Positions 7,534 to 8,703 of a stretch of DNA of 8,703 nt are shown piece by piece. Origin of the DNA: an uncultured Planctomycetaceae bacterium. Its GTDB lineage: Bacteria > Planctomycetota > Planctomycetia > Pirellulales > Thermoguttaceae. The DNA is taken from positions 1 to 8,703 of the forward strand of contig CAMZHY010000127.1 in assembly GCA_947307005.1 (NCBI GenBank), given 5' to 3'. The position numbers were made by a program, and so were the translations under genes. Each line of letters starts with the position of its first letter. The stretch's first letter is position 1. The notes under the pieces were generated by a model. That model searched no databases. It saw nothing but the letters and a program-made list of their open reading frames with translations, and was not told the DNA's origin.

Positions 7534-7560
7534 TCTAAAAACTATCTCACCTGACGTCAA
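7532..7560 (-). promoter_or_regulatory. Sigma70-type promoter of the C69 peptidase gene
   Basis: On the minus strand TTGACG (7560-7555, five of six) is followed by a 17-bp spacer and TAGAAT (7537-7532, five of six). This is the best promoter match I found in the window. Transcription would start near 7525, giving a leader of about 85 nt. The -35 overlaps the palindrome TGACGTCA (7552-7559), and the -10 overlaps one arm of the 11-bp inverted repeat, so a regulator could bind here. Confidence 0.55.
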
Positions 7561-7883
7561 CGAGTTTCACCCCTAAAAAAACGGATGGCGACGTAATATG
7601 AAACTGATAATTCTCGGTCGATTTTCCATGAAATAAAAGACGTCGACGCCAAACAATTAGATAAAAAACATCTAGACTCGTCTTCCGAAATTGGATAAGC
7701 TCGCGGTATGGTTTGTCCTTGGTCGGGCGCGTCGACGACTTTTCCGTTTTGGGGAGTAATATCCCGCTCTTCGAAACCGGAATTGAGGTTGTTAATCACA
7801 GAGCTAAAGGCAAGTGATCGCGCGTATTTACCCCCAGATCGACGACGTTTCAACACTTTGTTGCTTGTCATTAGAAAGCATTT

Positions 7884-7889
7884 AAGGAA
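7884..7889 (+). promoter_or_regulatory. Ribosome binding site fixing the start of the 213-residue protein
   Basis: AAGGAA lies 4 nt before the ATG at 7894 (AGG core 6 nt before). It selects this start over in-frame upstream codons, in agreement with the signal peptide that begins there. Confidence 0.6.
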
Positions 7890-7893
7890 TCAC

Positions 7894-8535
7894 ATGAAAA
7901 GATCTATCATTTTGGGTTTGGGTTCATCGCTCTTTTCAGTAGGTCTAGCCCTATGCGCTTTTCTCGTAGGCGAACATGTTTCCGTAAACAAGGCGTCGTC
8001 TAGCGTTTCTATTCCTGTTTTTGCCACGGCGTCTAGCGAAAGCGACGGCGTCGTCGTGTCGACAGGAACTTATGGGGGCAACGTGGAGGCACTGTATTAC
8101 CTTGATTCCCAAAGTTGTCGTCTTTCTGCGGCTCTTGTTTCACGTTCCGTCCCAGAGTTCCAGAAATCGTTCACCCGCAATTTGAAAACAGACCTTGCAG
8201 AAGCGGCCGAACAACTTCACCTTTCGGTTCCGACAACTCCGAAATTCCTAATGGTTACGGGTGAGGCCGACGTCCGCAATGTCGGAGCCGTCGCCAATAT
8301 GTCTCGAGCTCTCGTGTATGTCGCTGAAATCAATACGGGAATCGTATTCGTTTACGCTCTCCCAGGAACAAACGATCGAGATTTGCCCGTTTCCAGTGGT
8401 GAAATATACCTTTGGACCTTTGCTCGTCTCAACGACGGACTTCAAGCAAGTTCTTTCAGTCGCCCTCAACAGATCGAATCCAAATCGGGCACCGATCCTC
8501 AACTCATCGATTCGGGCTTCTTCCGAAACAGATAG
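7894..8535 (+). CDS. Uncharacterised secreted or membrane-anchored protein, 213 residues
   Basis: The start at 7894 is chosen because it has an AAGGAA ribosome binding site and opens directly into a classical export signal: 'MKRS' then a hydrophobic run at about 5-26. A Ser/Val-rich linker (30-50) follows. The folded part has strand-like segments: 'VEALYYLDSQSCRLSAALV' (64-82), a short charged helix 'RNLKTDLAEAAEQL' (95-108), 'PKFLMVTGEADVRN' (116-129) and 'ALVYVAEINTGIVFVYALPG' (139-158). The C-terminus (185-213) is polar and probably disordered. I recall similar small exported proteins with 'YfLD...L.aa' and 'p.ylMVTG.adlr' segments in planctomycete genomes, but know no assigned function or name. 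Alternating hydrophobic strands suggest a small beta-rich fold; no catalytic motif is visible. The next gene starts about 110 bp downstream on the same strand, past a strong hairpin. Coding status is secure; function is unknown. Confidence 0.8.
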   Translation: MKRSIILGLGSSLFSVGLALCAFLVGEHVSVNKASSSVSIPVFATASSESDGVVVSTGTYGGNVEALYYLDSQSCRLSAALVSRSVPEFQKSFTRNLKTDLAEAAEQLHLSVPTTPKFLMVTGEADVRNVGAVANMSRALVYVAEINTGIVFVYALPGTNDRDLPVSSGEIYLWTFARLNDGLQASSFSRPQQIESKSGTDPQLIDSGFFRNR

Positions 8536-8557
8536 TCAACACGCGAAATACAGCATA

Positions 8558-8595
8558 AAATCCGCAATTTTTCAGAAATGAAAGATTGCGGATTT
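8558..8595 (+). terminator. Strong hairpin after the 213-residue protein gene (terminator-like, or intercistronic stem)
   Basis: AAATCCGCAAT (8558-8568) and ATTGCGGATTT (8585-8595) are perfect inverted copies. Four more pairs (one G-T) extend the stem to 15 bp around an 8-nt loop (8573-8580). It starts 22 bp after the stop codon. The right arm ends in ATTT but no T-run follows, so it may be a weak terminator, or an RNA-stabilising stem between two co-transcribed genes. Confidence 0.55.
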
Positions 8596-8645
8596 CACCA
8601 TAATCGAAAAGGACGTCGTAGGGTATGCGTGAAGGATTCACAGAT

Positions 8646-8703
8646 ATGAATACAATTTTTGCTCATTCAAACCGTCTCATTCCGTTCTTCGTATTTCTTT
8701 TGA
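8646..8703 (+). CDS. Start of a further gene, probably exported protein (3' end outside window)
   Basis: The frame from the ATG at 8646 is open to the window end and reads 'MNTIFAHSNRLIPFFVFLL', a polar start followed by a growing hydrophobic stretch like a signal peptide or membrane anchor. AAGGA at 8632-8636 lies 9 nt before this ATG, a good ribosome binding site. A second in-frame ATG at 8625 would add seven residues but has a poorer site. Only 19 codons are visible, so the product cannot be named. Its position close behind another exported protein suggests the two may work together. Confidence 0.5.
   Translation, partial: MNTIFAHSNRLIPFFVFLL

Larger units (their letters stand above)
7439..7893. 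other. Divergent intergenic region between peptidase and 213-residue protein genes
   Basis: The 455 bp hold the peptidase promoter, the long-spaced inverted repeat and two ribosome binding sites. Two open frames run through it. A minus-strand frame at 7557-7871 has no ribosome binding site and overlaps the peptidase -35. A plus-strand frame from 7708 is an in-frame extension of the next gene and would place 62 non-secretory residues before an obvious signal peptide. I treat both as non-coding. No convincing plus-strand promoter was found for the gene at 7894. Confidence 0.6.

Noticed and set aside
7557..7871. Minus-strand open frame of 104 residues upstream of the peptidase
   Set aside because: No Shine-Dalgarno sequence precedes the ATG. 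It overlaps the -35 of the peptidase promoter and shows no domain-like pattern.
7708..7893. N-terminal extension of the 213-residue protein to an upstream ATG
   Set aside because: It would bury an obvious signal peptide behind 62 residues, whereas the ATG at 7894 has a well-placed ribosome binding site.
1..8703. CRISPR array, tRNA, rRNA, insertion sequence or defence island
   Set aside because: No regularly spaced direct repeats, cloverleaf sequences, transposase or phage or defence protein motifs were found in reading either strand.

Overview
The window looks like chromosome from a planctomycete (Planctomycetota), perhaps a moderate-GC, host-associated or polysaccharide-degrading lineage. 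The strongest evidence is the large secreted protein at 1742-5488. Its N-terminus carries the short basic motif with 'ALETRNLLS' that is typical of planctomycete extracellular proteins. A SUMF1-fold protein, a C69 peptidase and a small secreted protein of a type I associate with planctomycetes fit this. The lineage is inferred from protein content alone; no rRNA or other marker is present.

Layout from left to right: (1) 3-551 (+), the 3' end of a GH127/DUF1680-type glycoside hydrolase, running in from outside the window. (2) 552-913, a convergent intergenic gap with two terminator-like hairpins. (3) 914-1702 (-), a cytoplasmic SUMF1/FGE-fold protein that lacks the catalytic cysteines. (4) 1742-5488 (-), a 1248-residue secreted mosaic: CAP/SCP domain, SdrD-B-like, cadherin-like, Calx-beta, PPC-like and an Asp/Ser/Gly-rich C-terminus. 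It lies 39 bp upstream of the SUMF1 gene on the same strand, so the two are probably co-transcribed. (5) 5489-5758, a leader region with a candidate promoter and short alternating complementary blocks. (6) 5759-7438 (-), a secreted C69-family dipeptidase with its nucleophile Cys right after the signal segment. (7) 7439-7893, a divergent intergenic region with a good sigma70-type promoter for the peptidase and a perfect 11-bp inverted repeat spanning its -10 to its ribosome binding site. (8) 7894-8535 (+), a 213-residue secreted or anchored protein of unknown function. (9) A perfect long hairpin at 8558-8595. (10) From about 8646 (+), the first 19 codons of another gene, apparently exported, cut by the window end.

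The shared theme is the cell surface and nutrient breakdown: a glycosidase, an exported peptidase, a giant exported CAP-domain protein and a small exported protein. I see no mobile element, CRISPR array, tRNA, rRNA or recognisable defence system. The most notable points are the CAP mosaic protein paired with a catalytically dead SUMF1 protein, the unnamed 213-residue family, and the symmetrical DNA or RNA structure at the peptidase promoter.
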